The notes under the pieces were generated by a model, which was not told where the DNA came from, made no database searches, and saw nothing but the letters and a program-made list of their open reading frames with translations. From Oscillospiraceae bacterium (GTDB taxonomy: Bacteria > Bacillota > Clostridia > Oscillospirales > CAG-272), in assembly GCA_015064285.1 (NCBI GenBank), contig SVSN01000023.1, positions 1 through 37,712 on the forward strand: a DNA stretch of 37,712 bases, in the 5' to 3' direction. Made by a program: the position numbers and the translations under genes. This document shows, piece by piece, positions 1 to 6,990 of the stretch (positions are counted from its first letter, which is position 1; each line of letters opens with the position of its first letter).

Positions 1-8
1 TTTCCGGT

Positions 9-1487
9 TTATTCTTCTACAGATTCCAGTGCTGTGTACAGCTTTTCGATGGCCTGGTTTGCCTGCTTTTCATACTTGGCGTACCAGGAAGCATAGTCTG
101 TGGATTTCTGGTTGATGACCAGCTGGCTCATGGCAAAGAACAGTTCGTTGATGCCGGGGGTGAAACCGAAATAGTTGCAGCCTACTTCGTAAGCAATGGT
201 GTCGAACAGAATGTCGATCATGTTGCGGGAGTCTTCGTCCCGGGACAGCTTACCGGCCAGCAGTACGTCGTAGTAAGCAGGAATAACGGTGTCGCCGCTT
301 TCATAGGCCAGCAGCTCCAGAACGGCACCCACCATATCGGTGGACTGAATGGTAACGGGCACACACATCAAACCGCCCCAGTCCATGGAAACGTAGTTTT
401 CCTGTGCTTCGTCAAACTTGGGGTAGGGCAGGATCCCGATGTCGGATTCGTATTCCCGGAACAGCACGGCGTTGGCAATGGTGTCCAGACGGAACAGAAG
501 ACGGCCGGAGTCGAAGTCAAACTGGTTGATTTCCGGTTCACCGGCGGGCATAAACAGGGTACCGGGATTGTTGGCTGCTTTGTAGATGGATTCCACCAGA
601 GAGTACATCTTTTCGGTGTTGCAGTCCAGGTAGATCTTTCCACTTTCGCTGCGGGAGGTCAGGAACTGGTTGCTGCCGATCACAAAGCTGGCGTACTTGG
701 AAACTTCCGGTGCGCTCATGCCGTAGACGTCGGCTTCTTCCGTATGCTGTCCGTCCCCGTTCAGGTCACGGGTAATGTCTACAGCCATATCGATCATGGT
801 GTCCAGGGTCCACTTGCCTTCGTACACCAGATCATAGGGGTTTTCCATGTTGTTGTCCGCGATCATGCCTTTGTTGAAGAAAACGGCATAGGGACAGGGG
901 ATCATGAAATCATTTACACCGAAATAGGTATTTTTGCCAAGGCGGAGCACGTCCATCTGGGTACGGTTCCACCAGTCGGCCTGCATATTGATGTGCGGCA
1001 GATTGTCCAGGTTATAGAGCATGCCGGTGGTTGCCATATCCGAAACGGCAGAGATGCAGTGGAGCAGGGTCATGTCGTACACATCGTCGCCGGCGGTTAC
1101 GGTTTTCTTGATCATGGCGGCCATCTGGTTGATCTGTTCGTGCTGAACACCGCCGGTGTCCTCTTTGACAATATCCACGTTCAGATATTCTTCCACCCGG
1201 ATGGTACGGGTGAAAATGGCGTCGTTCATGGCATCCCCGTTTTCTTCATCGGCGAAGAAATAGTACAGATAGCCCTGCCAGGTAGGGTACAGAATCCGGA
1301 ATTCTTCACCGCCGAAATCCAGCTCGGGCACTTCGTGCATGGCTCTGGTTTCTTCGGTTTCGGTGACTGCTTCGGTCTGGGCATCCGCCGCGGTTTCCGC
1401 TGTGTCGGCGCCGGTGTCGGCCTGACCGCAGGCTGCCATGGACAGAAGCATGGCGGCGAGGAGCAGGATAGAAGTGATCTTACGCAT
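9..1487 (-). CDS. Extracellular solute-binding lipoprotein (ABC-type, orphan), paralog 1
   Basis: Predicted substrate-binding lipoprotein of 492 aa, probably for a sugar or oligosaccharide ABC importer. The N-terminus has a basic start, a hydrophobic stretch and a lipobox (LSMAAC, Cys about residue 20), followed by an acidic Thr/Glu/Ala linker. The mature part begins with VPELDFGGEEF, a signature shared with two paralogs at 7544 and 32438 (D-F-G-G-x-x-F). A calcium-site-like stretch D-L-N-G-D-G and the late motif A-Y-Y-D-V-L also recur in the paralogs. The start is fixed by GGAGG seven bases upstream of ATG. No permease or ATPase gene lies next to it. The substrate is unknown; assignment to the SBP family is by composition and paralogy. 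Confidence 0.85.
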   Translation of the reverse strand: MRKITSILLLAAMLLSMAACGQADTGADTAETAADAQTEAVTETEETRAMHEVPELDFGGEEFRILYPTWQGYLYYFFADEENGDAMNDAIFTRTIRVEEYLNVDIVKEDTGGVQHEQINQMAAMIKKTVTAGDDVYDMTLLHCISAVSDMATTGMLYNLDNLPHINMQADWWNRTQMDVLRLGKNTYFGVNDFMIPCPYAVFFNKGMIADNNMENPYDLVYEGKWTLDTMIDMAVDITRDLNGDGQHTEEADVYGMSAPEVSKYASFVIGSNQFLTSRSESGKIYLDCNTEKMYSLVESIYKAANNPGTLFMPAGEPEINQFDFDSGRLLFRLDTIANAVLFREYESDIGILPYPKFDEAQENYVSMDWGGLMCVPVTIQSTDMVGAVLELLAYESGDTVIPAYYDVLLAGKLSRDEDSRNMIDILFDTIAYEVGCNYFGFTPGINELFFAMSQLVINQKSTDYASWYAKYEKQANQAIEKLYTALESVEE

Positions 1488-1528
1488 GGTTTGTCCTCCG
1501 TTTGTGATAATTTACATCTTCTGTTACC

Positions 1529-1558
1529 AGTATACCACAGAAGGGAGGCAGAATGCAA
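1529..1558 (-). promoter_or_regulatory. Sigma-A-type promoter of the 9-1487 lipoprotein gene
   Basis: On the minus strand a TTGCAT -35 (1553-1558) is separated by 18 bases from TATACT (1529-1534), about 40 bases before the start codon. It sits just past the stop codon of the upstream regulator gene, so the lipoprotein gene can be transcribed on its own. Confidence 0.5.
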
Positions 1559-1566
1559 TAGGAAAT

Positions 1567-2100
1567 TTACCGCAGGACGAAATATGTGTCTCTGTCCCGG
1601 CGCAGTTTGCCGCAGGCGATCATTTCCCGGCGGATGGTGCAGTAGTCCTCGTGACAGGTCAGAATCACTTCATTGATCTGCTGTTCGGTGTAGGGTGTGT
1701 CCGGCTGCAGATCCCGGAGAATGTGGTCAAAGATCACCTCGCGCTTTTTCCGCTGGGCGGGAATGGTGGTCAGACGTCCGCCGCGGAAGAAGTTGCCGAT
1801 GATCTCGTCCCGGTATTTCCGGTCGGCATCTCTGGTGTCGGGATCGGGGAGAAGAAAGGCTTCCAGTGTCAGGGACAGTGCCTCCCGGTTCAGGGAATAC
1901 ATCTGGTAGAACTGGGTACGGCGGCAGGTCACCAGTCCCGCTTCTTCCATTTTTTTCAGATGGTGGCAGGTGGTGGCGCTGGTCAGGTTCAGGCGGCTGG
2001 CCAGCAGCTCCACATAGCAGTCCTCCCGGTACAGCATGGCGGCAATGGCAAGCCGGTTCTGGTCGGCCAGGGCTTTCAGCAGTTCCAGTGTGGCTTCCAT
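1567..2100 (-). CDS. ArsR-family HTH regulator with DUF2087 domain
   Basis: Transcriptional regulator of 177 aa. Residues about 1-75 form an ArsR-type winged helix (L-L-K-A-L-A-D-Q-N-R-L, then recognition helix T-S-A-T-T-C-H-H-L-K-K-M-E-E-A-G-L-V). Residues about 105-177 match the DUF2087 pattern: G-R-L-T-T-I-P-A-Q-R-K-K-R, Y-T-E-Q-Q-I-N-E-V, H-E-D-Y-C-T-I-R-R-E-M. The ATG overlaps the stop of the upstream gene by one base (TGATG), so translation is coupled. It probably represses its own operon through the paired TTAGA-N6-TCTAA sites at 2681 and 2743. No Cys-x-Cys metal motif typical of ArsR metal sensors is visible. The inducer is unknown. Confidence 0.85.
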   Translation of the reverse strand: MEATLELLKALADQNRLAIAAMLYREDCYVELLASRLNLTSATTCHHLKKMEEAGLVTCRRTQFYQMYSLNREALSLTLEAFLLPDPDTRDADRKYRDEIIGNFFRGGRLTTIPAQRKKREVIFDHILRDLQPDTPYTEQQINEVILTCHEDYCTIRREMIACGKLRRDRDTYFVLR

Positions 2101-2663
2101 CAGCGATCCTCCCGTGCCATGTAGTCTTCCCAGTACCCCACATCGCAGGGCAGCACACCGGTGCCGTTCCAGTATGTTTTCCAGTCGGTCAGGATTTCGC
2201 TCACCGTAGTCAGAATCACCCGGCAGGCAAAGATATCATCCGGATGATCGGGAACTGTATCGGCGGCTTCAAAGGCCAGCAGCTCCATGTAATGCTTGTG
2301 GAAAAAGGCATTGTGGATCATGTACAGGGTGTGGGCATAGGTGAGAAAGGCACCGCGTTCTTCTTCCTCCAGTGCGTCGCAGGCTTCGCGGTAATCGGCA
2401 AACAGCTCGTGGGGCGTCCCTTTCGGATGGTTGAACACCCGGTTTGCCCACCAGTCGTGCTTTTCTTTCCCCTGTCTGCCGAAATCAAATCCGCCGGGCC
2501 AGTGTGCGCAGACCCCCAGCATATTGGAAGCGATGGCGCAGGCTTTCTTTTCATACCGGCTTTCCTTCGGAATTTCGTTCATATGTGCTTTCAGTGCTTC
2601 CAGCCGTCTTACGGCAATGGCACTCATGGCTTCTTTGGTTTCCTTTACTGTGATACGGGGCAT
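2100..2663 (-). CDS. Conserved-looking hypothetical protein, first gene of the ArsR operon
   Basis: Soluble protein of 187 aa that I do not recognise. It is rich in Trp, His and aromatic residues (for example C-A-H-W-P-G-G-F-D-F, K-H-D-W-W-A-N, H-N-A-F-F-H-K-H-Y), mostly helical in appearance, with no signal peptide or membrane segment. The scattered His/Asp/Glu could form a metal site, but no known motif is seen. Start chosen at 2663 because AGGAGG lies six bases upstream; the longer reading frame to 2717 would run into the promoter. It is translationally coupled to the downstream regulator and is presumably the gene that regulator controls. Confidence 0.7.
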   Translation of the reverse strand: MPRITVKETKEAMSAIAVRRLEALKAHMNEIPKESRYEKKACAIASNMLGVCAHWPGGFDFGRQGKEKHDWWANRVFNHPKGTPHELFADYREACDALEEEERGAFLTYAHTLYMIHNAFFHKHYMELLAFEAADTVPDHPDDIFACRVILTTVSEILTDWKTYWNGTGVLPCDVGYWEDYMAREDR

Positions 2664-2680
2664 GATAAGCCTCCTTTTAA

Positions 2681-2696
2681 TTAGATGAATTTCTAA
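2681..2696. promoter_or_regulatory. Operator-like palindrome O1 (TTAGA-N6-TCTAA)
   Basis: Perfect 5-bp arms TTAGA and TCTAA separated by six bases. It lies downstream of the -10 box, between the transcription start and the ribosome binding site of the 2100-2663 gene. An identical arrangement occurs at 2743-2758 on the other side of the promoter. Confidence 0.6.
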
Positions 2697-2707
2697 CCAC
2701 CGTACGC

Positions 2708-2736
2708 AGTATAGCATATAAAACGGTGCCTGTCAA
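2708..2736 (-). promoter_or_regulatory. Strong sigma-A promoter of the hypothetical-arsR operon
   Basis: Minus-strand TTGACA (2731-2736), 17-base spacer, TATACT (2708-2713). The promoter sits exactly between two TTAGA-N6-TCTAA palindromes, an arrangement suited to repression by the operon's own ArsR-type protein. Confidence 0.75.
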
Positions 2737-2742
2737 TAGTAT

Positions 2743-2758
2743 TTAGAAAAATATCTAA
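2743..2758. promoter_or_regulatory. Operator-like palindrome O2 (TTAGA-N6-TCTAA)
   Basis: Second copy of the 16-bp palindrome, immediately upstream of the -35 box, 62 bp from O1. The shared arms and spacer length suggest one protein binds both. Confidence 0.6.
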
Positions 2759-2768
2759 TAAGTTTTCG

Positions 2769-2803
2769 CAAAAAAGAGCCACCCCCCATGCCGGGACAGC
2801 TCT
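2769..2803 (-). terminator. Rho-independent terminator of the GNAT gene
   Basis: Minus-strand hairpin with AGAGC/GCTCT outer arms and a GC-rich inner stem, followed by a run of T (seen as A at 2769-2775). Confidence 0.65.
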
Positions 2804-2815
2804 GTTATTCTTTTC

Positions 2816-3301
2816 TCACAGCGTATGATAATACACCACAATATCCTCGTACACATCGCCGTCCATCCGGAATCCGCCGGGGATTACGCCCACCTGCACA
2901 AATCCCAGTTTTTCGTAGAGATGTCTGGCGGGGGTGTTTGTGGCCACCACTGCGTTGAACTGCAGCAGACGGAAACCGCATTCTCCGGCGGTCTGCAGAC
3001 AGTGGCGGACAAGGGCTTCTCCCACCCCTCTGCCTCTGGCCTCCGGTGCCACCGCATAGCTGGCGTTGGAGATGTGACCGCAGCGGCCGATGTTGTTGGG
3101 ATGCAGGATGTACATGCCAAGCACAGTGCCGTCCTCTTCCGTGACACCGCAGGATGTCTGTTCGCCAAAGAAGGCTTCGGCTTCGGTGAGGGTCAGCAGT
3201 TCTGTCTGGGGAAAGGCAATCCCGTCTTCCACGACCCGGTTCCAGATGGCGGTCATGGCGGGAATGTCGGCGTTGGTATAGGGACGGGTGATCAGTGACA
3301 T
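2816..3301 (-). CDS. GNAT-family N-acetyltransferase
   Basis: Acetyl-CoA-dependent N-acetyltransferase of 161 aa, similar in layout to the phosphinothricin/amino-acid acetyltransferase subgroup. The acetyl-CoA binding motif A is Y-A-V-A-P-E-A-R-G-R-G-V-G-E-A-L (about residues 82-97), followed by N-A-V-V-A-T-N-T-P-A-R-H-L-Y-E-K-L-G-F, typical of motif B. Start set at 3301 (AGAGGA upstream) rather than 3379, because the longer frame overlaps the promoter. It is monocistronic, with its own promoter and terminator. The substrate cannot be told from sequence. Confidence 0.85.
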   Translation of the reverse strand: MSLITRPYTNADIPAMTAIWNRVVEDGIAFPQTELLTLTEAEAFFGEQTSCGVTEEDGTVLGMYILHPNNIGRCGHISNASYAVAPEARGRGVGEALVRHCLQTAGECGFRLLQFNAVVATNTPARHLYEKLGFVQVGVIPGGFRMDGDVYEDIVVYYHTL

Positions 3302-3337
3302 ACGTTTTCCTCTGCATACATACAAAATGTTGGGGTC

Positions 3338-3366
3338 AGTATACCATACAGTACCCGATTTTGCAA
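3338..3366 (-). promoter_or_regulatory. Promoter of the GNAT gene
   Basis: Minus-strand TTGCAA (3361-3366), 17 bases, TATACT (3338-3343). The -35 lies inside a 13-bp tandem duplication. Confidence 0.6.
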
Positions 3367-3383
3367 GAGTATTTTGCAAGAGT
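3358..3383. repeat. 13-bp tandem duplication in a divergent promoter region
   Basis: ATTTTGCAAGAGT occurs twice back to back (3358-3370 and 3371-3383). Each unit contains TTGCAA, so the duplication doubles the potential -35 element of the GNAT promoter. Confidence 0.8.
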
Positions 3384-3408
3384 ATGGGGAGAAATATCGG
3401 TTCTGCGG

Positions 3409-3437
3409 TTGCATTTTGTCCGCAGACGTGTTATAAT
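3409..3437 (+). promoter_or_regulatory. Promoter of the E2-like acyltransferase gene
   Basis: TTGCAT (3409-3414), 17 bases, TATAAT (3432-3437), about 43 bases before the ATG. Confidence 0.65.
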
Positions 3438-3479
3438 GTAACAAATAGTACATAAATTCATGTTGAATGAGGTGCTCCC

Positions 3480-4439
3480 ATGGAAGAGACGAAAACGCCC
3501 CTAGCGGAAGAAACTGCCGTACAGACAGCCGCGGAGCCTGCCGCAGTGCCGGAACCGGATAAAAAGCCGGAAAAGCCGAAAAAAGAAAAGAAGCTGAAGG
3601 AACACCGCCGTGTAAAATCCCTGTCTCCCATGGCGTCCATGATTCCTTTTATCATGGTAGACCGTGTAGGTTCCCAGAATTTTATCACGGATACCATGGA
3701 CGTTGAAAAACTGGAAAAGTATATGAAGGAAAAACAGCAGCAGGGCATGACCAACATCAGTATGATGCATATCATGATTGCTGCCTATGTGCGTCTGGTA
3801 GCCACCCGTCCCGCGCTGAACCGTTTTATCCGGGGACAGCGCGTATGGACCAAGCGGCACGTGGATGTGTCCCTGACCATCAAGAAGGAAATGACGCTGG
3901 ATTCTCCCGATACAGTGGTGAAGATCAGCCTGCTGCCGGATGCCACCATTGAGGATGTGTACAACGCTCTGAACGAAAAGATCGTGGGCTACCGGGACAA
4001 TCCGGGTGGCAACTTTGACGATACGGCCCGTGTGCTGAGCTACATACCCGCACTGCTGCTGAAGGGGGTTGTGGCGCTGCTCCGGGGTATGGACTACTTC
4101 GGCCTGATCCCGAAATTCCTGACGGATCTGAGCCCCTTCCACTGTTCTTATTTCATCACCTCCATGGGCTCTCTCGGGATTCCGCCCATCTACCATCACC
4201 TGTACGACTTTGGTACCTGTCCTGTATTTTTTGCCTTCGGTGCCAAGCGCCGTGTGTACGAACCGGATGCAGAAGGCGTCATCAAGCGCAAGTCCTATGT
4301 TGACTATACTTTCGTGCTGGACGAACGGATCTGCGATGGATTCTATTATGCCTCCGCTATGCGCGTGCTGAAGGGGATTTTCCGCAATCCCTGGCAGCTG
4401 GACAACCCGCCGGCAGAGGTGATTCCCGATATCGACTGA
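3480..4439 (+). CDS. Stand-alone 2-oxoacid dehydrogenase E2-like acyltransferase, catalytic His missing
   Basis: 319 aa. Residues 1-45 are a Pro/Glu/Lys/Ala-rich tail. Residues about 50-305 resemble the chloramphenicol-acetyltransferase-like catalytic domain of dihydrolipoamide acyltransferases. There is no lipoyl domain and no E1/E3-binding domain, and no E1 or E3 gene is nearby. The Y-F-I-T-S-M-G-S-L-G region corresponds to the E2 S-S-L-G strand. The active-site motif, normally D-H-R-x-x-D-G, reads D-E-R-I-C-D-G: Asp and Gly are kept but His is Glu. It is therefore unlikely to be a normal acyltransferase and may be a divergent enzyme or a trimeric scaffold. GAGGTG precedes the ATG, and a clear terminator follows. 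Confidence 0.75.
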   Translation: MEETKTPLAEETAVQTAAEPAAVPEPDKKPEKPKKEKKLKEHRRVKSLSPMASMIPFIMVDRVGSQNFITDTMDVEKLEKYMKEKQQQGMTNISMMHIMIAAYVRLVATRPALNRFIRGQRVWTKRHVDVSLTIKKEMTLDSPDTVVKISLLPDATIEDVYNALNEKIVGYRDNPGGNFDDTARVLSYIPALLLKGVVALLRGMDYFGLIPKFLTDLSPFHCSYFITSMGSLGIPPIYHHLYDFGTCPVFFAFGAKRRVYEPDAEGVIKRKSYVDYTFVLDERICDGFYYASAMRVLKGIFRNPWQLDNPPAEVIPDID

Positions 4440-4463
4440 TCCGTCAGACAGCGAAAAAAAAGC

Positions 4464-4492
4464 AAAAAGTACCTGTTTTCGGGTACTTTTTT
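4464..4492 (+). terminator. Terminator after the E2-like gene
   Basis: Ten-base-pair stem AAAAAGTACC/GGTACTTTTT with an eight-base loop, ending in six T. Confidence 0.75.
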
Positions 4493-4589
4493 GACTTTGT
4501 GTATAATAGCTAAAAATCGTCAAAATATGATGTAATTATACGTTTATCTACACAAAAATCAAAAAAGATATAAATTTTTTTGTGCCCCC

Positions 4590-4618
4590 TTGACTTTCTT
4601 TTGGCTACACATTATAAT
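4590..4618 (+). promoter_or_regulatory. Promoter of the SGNH-DUF4358 operon
   Basis: TTGACT (4590-4595), 17 bases, TATAAT (4613-4618). Transcription would begin near 4625, only a few bases before the ATG at 4632, which favours the later start at 4737. Confidence 0.7.
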
Positions 4619-4736
4619 GATATAGTACAGAATGAAAATTTCCCAAGAGTACCTGAAAAAAGGGCTTTTGCGGAAATTTTCCATTAAAGGGAAAAAGCGA
4701 TCGATACGTGTATATACAGAAAGACTGGGGCAGACT

Positions 4737-5861
4737 ATGAGCAGACGGAAAAACAGACGATACGGGATACGGAACCGGACCGGCAGACGTATACTCCCTG
4801 TGCTGTTTGTTCTGATGATAGGCTGTGCTTTTTTTGTGGTTCTGGGCAAAATTCGTCCCATGCTGCCGACGGACATTCTGGTAATCCGGGACAACAATAC
4901 AGGCACCTATATTCCTGCAGAACCGGAGCCGGAAACAAAGGAACAGACACCGCCGGATCAGGTGATTACAGGCAGTCTGACAGAGATGGCCGACCATCGT
5001 ACTTCTTTTGCACTGCCTGCGGAAACGGGCAGTGAGCCTGCGGAAACTCTGATTGATCTGAACAGAGAACCGGAGACAGTACCCGAACGGCCGGAACCGG
5101 AAGTGCCGCGGGTCATCGGCCTGATGGAGCGGGTACCGGCGGATTATGACTATACGGCGCCTGTACCGGAAAACGAAGCGGTGGATATTACCTATCTGGA
5201 AGATGCGCTTCTGGTAGGGGATTCCCGGATGCAGGGGCTGATTCTGTACTGCGGTCTTTCCAGAATTCCTTCCTATACGTATAAGGGGCTGACGGTGGAT
5301 TCCGTATTCACCCGTCCGCTGATTGAATGGACAGAGGATGAGAACACGCCGGAAGAGGACAGAGTGCCGGAAGAACTCTGGTCGGAAGGGAAAATTCCGG
5401 TGATGGAAGCCCTGAAACGGACAGAATTCAATAAAGTATATATCATGCTGGGCATCAACGAGACCGGCTGGCCCGAACCTGCGGATTTCCCGGCTGTGTA
5501 CGGTAAAATGGTGGATGCGATCCGGGAATACAATCCACAGTGCCTGATCTATGTGCTGTCTGTGTTCCCGGTGACAAAATCTGCTTCCGAATCTCATCCC
5601 TATGCCAAAAACGATAAGATCGATCTGTATAATCAGTATCTGCAGGAAATGGCGGCAGAGAAAAACGTATTTTTCGTGGATCTGGCACTGGCTGTGGTCA
5701 ACGAGGATGGTGTGCTGCCGGAAGACTGCGGTTTTGACGGCATCCATCTGAACAAGGACTACTGCCTGCGGGTACTGGATCATATCTTCACCCATACCGT
5801 ATCCCTGCGCAGTGAGGAAGATATACGGGATCTGGAAGAAGTCGACATTCCCGCTGAGTAA
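4737..5861 (+). CDS. Membrane-anchored SGNH/GDSL-type hydrolase
   Basis: 374 aa from the preferred start; the frame is open from an ATG at 4632, but that would leave almost no 5' leader. A basic segment (R-R-K-N-R-R) precedes one hydrophobic helix (I-L-P-V-L-F-V-L-M-I-G-C-A-F-F-V-V-L). A Pro/Glu/Thr-rich stalk of about 100 residues follows, then the SGNH domain outside the cell. SGNH blocks are visible: V-G-D-S-R (block I Ser), I-M-L-G-I-N-E (block III Asn) and F-D-G-I-H-L (catalytic Asp and His). Such proteins often remove or move acetyl groups on surface polysaccharides; the substrate here is unknown. The DUF4358 lipoprotein gene starts 32 bases after the stop. Confidence 0.8.
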   Translation: MSRRKNRRYGIRNRTGRRILPVLFVLMIGCAFFVVLGKIRPMLPTDILVIRDNNTGTYIPAEPEPETKEQTPPDQVITGSLTEMADHRTSFALPAETGSEPAETLIDLNREPETVPERPEPEVPRVIGLMERVPADYDYTAPVPENEAVDITYLEDALLVGDSRMQGLILYCGLSRIPSYTYKGLTVDSVFTRPLIEWTEDENTPEEDRVPEELWSEGKIPVMEALKRTEFNKVYIMLGINETGWPEPADFPAVYGKMVDAIREYNPQCLIYVLSVFPVTKSASESHPYAKNDKIDLYNQYLQEMAAEKNVFFVDLALAVVNEDGVLPEDCGFDGIHLNKDYCLRVLDHIFTHTVSLRSEEDIRDLEEVDIPAE

Positions 5862-5893
5862 AACAATAAACCCATATGGAAAGGAACCCAACC

Positions 5894-6358
5894 ATGCGCA
5901 AACAAATCCTGGCAACCCTGACAGCCGTGCTGATGCTGTTTACCCTGTTCTCCTGCGGCGGCAAAGAAACAAGTACCGCGGTGGATCTGCAGAATCTGGC
6001 AGAAACCCTTTTGGCGGACGGAAAATTCGACGACGCGCTGGCACAGATTGATGATGATACCGTGACCATGCTGTACGGCATTGACAATGCAGCCGAGCAG
6101 GTGGTATACATCGGCAGCGGCGCTACTCCGGAAGAAATCGCTCTGTTCTCCTTTGCGACAGCAGCGGAAGCGGAAGCCGGTTTTGCGCTGGCACAGATGC
6201 GGATTGCCGATCAGAAGGAAGCATTTACAGATTATAACGCCTGGGAAATGCCCAAGCTGGAAGATGCTGTGGTAAAACAGTACGGTACCTATGTGGTGCT
6301 GTGTGTGTCCGGAGACAGCCGGGCGGAGGCCATTCTGAGCGAAACCTTCGGCGGATAA
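5894..6358 (+). CDS. DUF4358-family lipoprotein
   Basis: 154 aa with a signal peptide ending in a lipobox-like L-F-S-C (Cys about residue 20), then a small compact domain resembling DUF4358, including a Y-G-I-D motif and a C-terminal G-D-S-R-A-E-A-I-L. It probably sits on the outer face of the membrane. Start chosen at 5894, where AAAGGAA is well placed; the frame opens six codons earlier. It follows the SGNH hydrolase in the same operon, so a joint role in surface polymer modification is plausible. Biochemical function is unknown. Confidence 0.7.
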   Translation: MRKQILATLTAVLMLFTLFSCGGKETSTAVDLQNLAETLLADGKFDDALAQIDDDTVTMLYGIDNAAEQVVYIGSGATPEEIALFSFATAAEAEAGFALAQMRIADQKEAFTDYNAWEMPKLEDAVVKQYGTYVVLCVSGDSRAEAILSETFGG

Positions 6359-6380
6359 GGAGAAAAATAGCTTATTGTGG

Positions 6381-6409
6381 GAGACTGTTTCGGACAGTCT
6401 CTCTTTTTA
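6381..6409 (+). terminator. Terminator of the SGNH-DUF4358 operon
   Basis: Eight-base-pair stem GAGACTGT/ACAGTCTC with loop TTCGG and a following T-rich run. Confidence 0.75.
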
Positions 6410-6423
6410 TGCAAACATTATGA

Positions 6424-6454
6424 AAACAAAAAGAACACCTGACTAAGGTGTTCT
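6424..6454 (-). terminator. Terminator of feoA
   Basis: Minus-strand stem AGAACACCT/AGGTGTTCT with a five-base loop and a T-rich tail (A-rich at 6424-6432 on the plus strand). Confidence 0.7.
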
Positions 6455-6497
6455 GCATTCGTTGTATTTCTGTTTGACTGTTGGGGCACAAATGATT

Positions 6498-6713
6498 TCA
6501 GTCTACGATAATGGCGGCGGCCAGATATTTGTCGATGCTGTAACGGCCGTCTTTGATGGAAACCACACATCCGCTTTTCCGGCGGGAAATGACGGTGATG
6601 GGTTCGCCGCTGTAGCAGCCGAGAGAGAACAGAAATGCGTCCAGTTCTTCGTCATCTGTATTGATTTGCCGAATAATATATTCTCTGCCTTCTTCCGCTG
6701 CAGTCAGATTCAT
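6498..6713 (-). CDS. feoA: FeoA-domain protein (ferrous iron transport accessory)
   Basis: 71 aa, the normal size of free-standing FeoA, an SH3-like accessory protein of the FeoB ferrous iron permease. It shows L-G-C-Y-S-G-E-P-I-T-V-I-S-R-R, the typical FeoA core where L-G-x-x-x-G-x-x-I/V is expected, and a C-terminal hydrophobic end. GGAGGGG lies before the ATG. No feoB is in the window, so it is an orphan here. It is divergent from a DtxR-type regulator, and two DtxR-box-like palindromes lie at its promoter, which supports iron control. Confidence 0.8.
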   Translation of the reverse strand: MNLTAAEEGREYIIRQINTDDEELDAFLFSLGCYSGEPITVISRRKSGCVVSIKDGRYSIDKYLAAAIIVD

Positions 6714-6760
6714 GGGTACCCCTCCGGAAATGGTTCGTGTCTGTTTCGGTTCATCCGGAA

Positions 6761-6774
6761 TTAGTTTATGCTAA
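6761..6774. promoter_or_regulatory. DtxR-box-like palindrome (TTAG-N6-CTAA), site 2
   Basis: TTAG, six bases, CTAA, between the feoA transcription start and its start codon. Same architecture as site 1, 34 bp away. Confidence 0.6.
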
Positions 6775-6794
6775 CTCCCGGGATAAAATGATGA

Positions 6795-6808
6795 TTAGCC
6801 TTCACTAA
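6795..6808. promoter_or_regulatory. DtxR-box-like palindrome (TTAG-N6-CTAA), site 1
   Basis: TTAG-CCTTCA-CTAA just downstream of the feoA -10 box, about where transcription starts, a position expected to block initiation when bound. The half-site resembles the TTAGg...cCTAA core known for DtxR/IdeR-type operators. Confidence 0.65.
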
Positions 6809-6816
6809 CCTCGTAT

Positions 6817-6845
6817 AGTATATACCATATTTCCCGTTTTGTCAA
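6817..6845 (-). promoter_or_regulatory. Promoter of feoA
   Basis: Minus-strand TTGACA (6840-6845), 17 bases, TATACT (6817-6822). Confidence 0.7.
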
Positions 6846-6918
6846 CGGTTTGTGATAATGTTTTTAGCTTTTTTCAGACTTTCATACGGAATGGAGAAAG
6901 GATACGGCCCGGAAAGAC

Positions 6919-6947
6919 TTGCATTGTTCATAATTATATGATATGAT
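6919..6947 (+). promoter_or_regulatory. Promoter of the DtxR-type regulator gene
   Basis: TTGCAT (6919-6924), 17 bases, TATGAT (6942-6947). The TTAG-N6-CTAA sites lie more than 110 bp upstream, so control of this gene by them is less certain. Confidence 0.5.
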
Positions 6948-6990
6948 ATATATATTCATAAACAGAACAAAAATCCAAAGGAGACAGAGA

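Noticed and set aside
744-1676. Long plus-strand open frame of about 310 codons
   Set aside because: It is the antisense shadow of the solute-binding lipoprotein gene; it has no ribosome site and gives an implausible His/Gly/Val-rich protein.
4632-4736. N-terminal extension of the SGNH hydrolase
   Set aside because: The predicted transcription start lies only a few bases before 4632 and no ribosome site precedes that ATG, so this segment is more likely untranslated leader.
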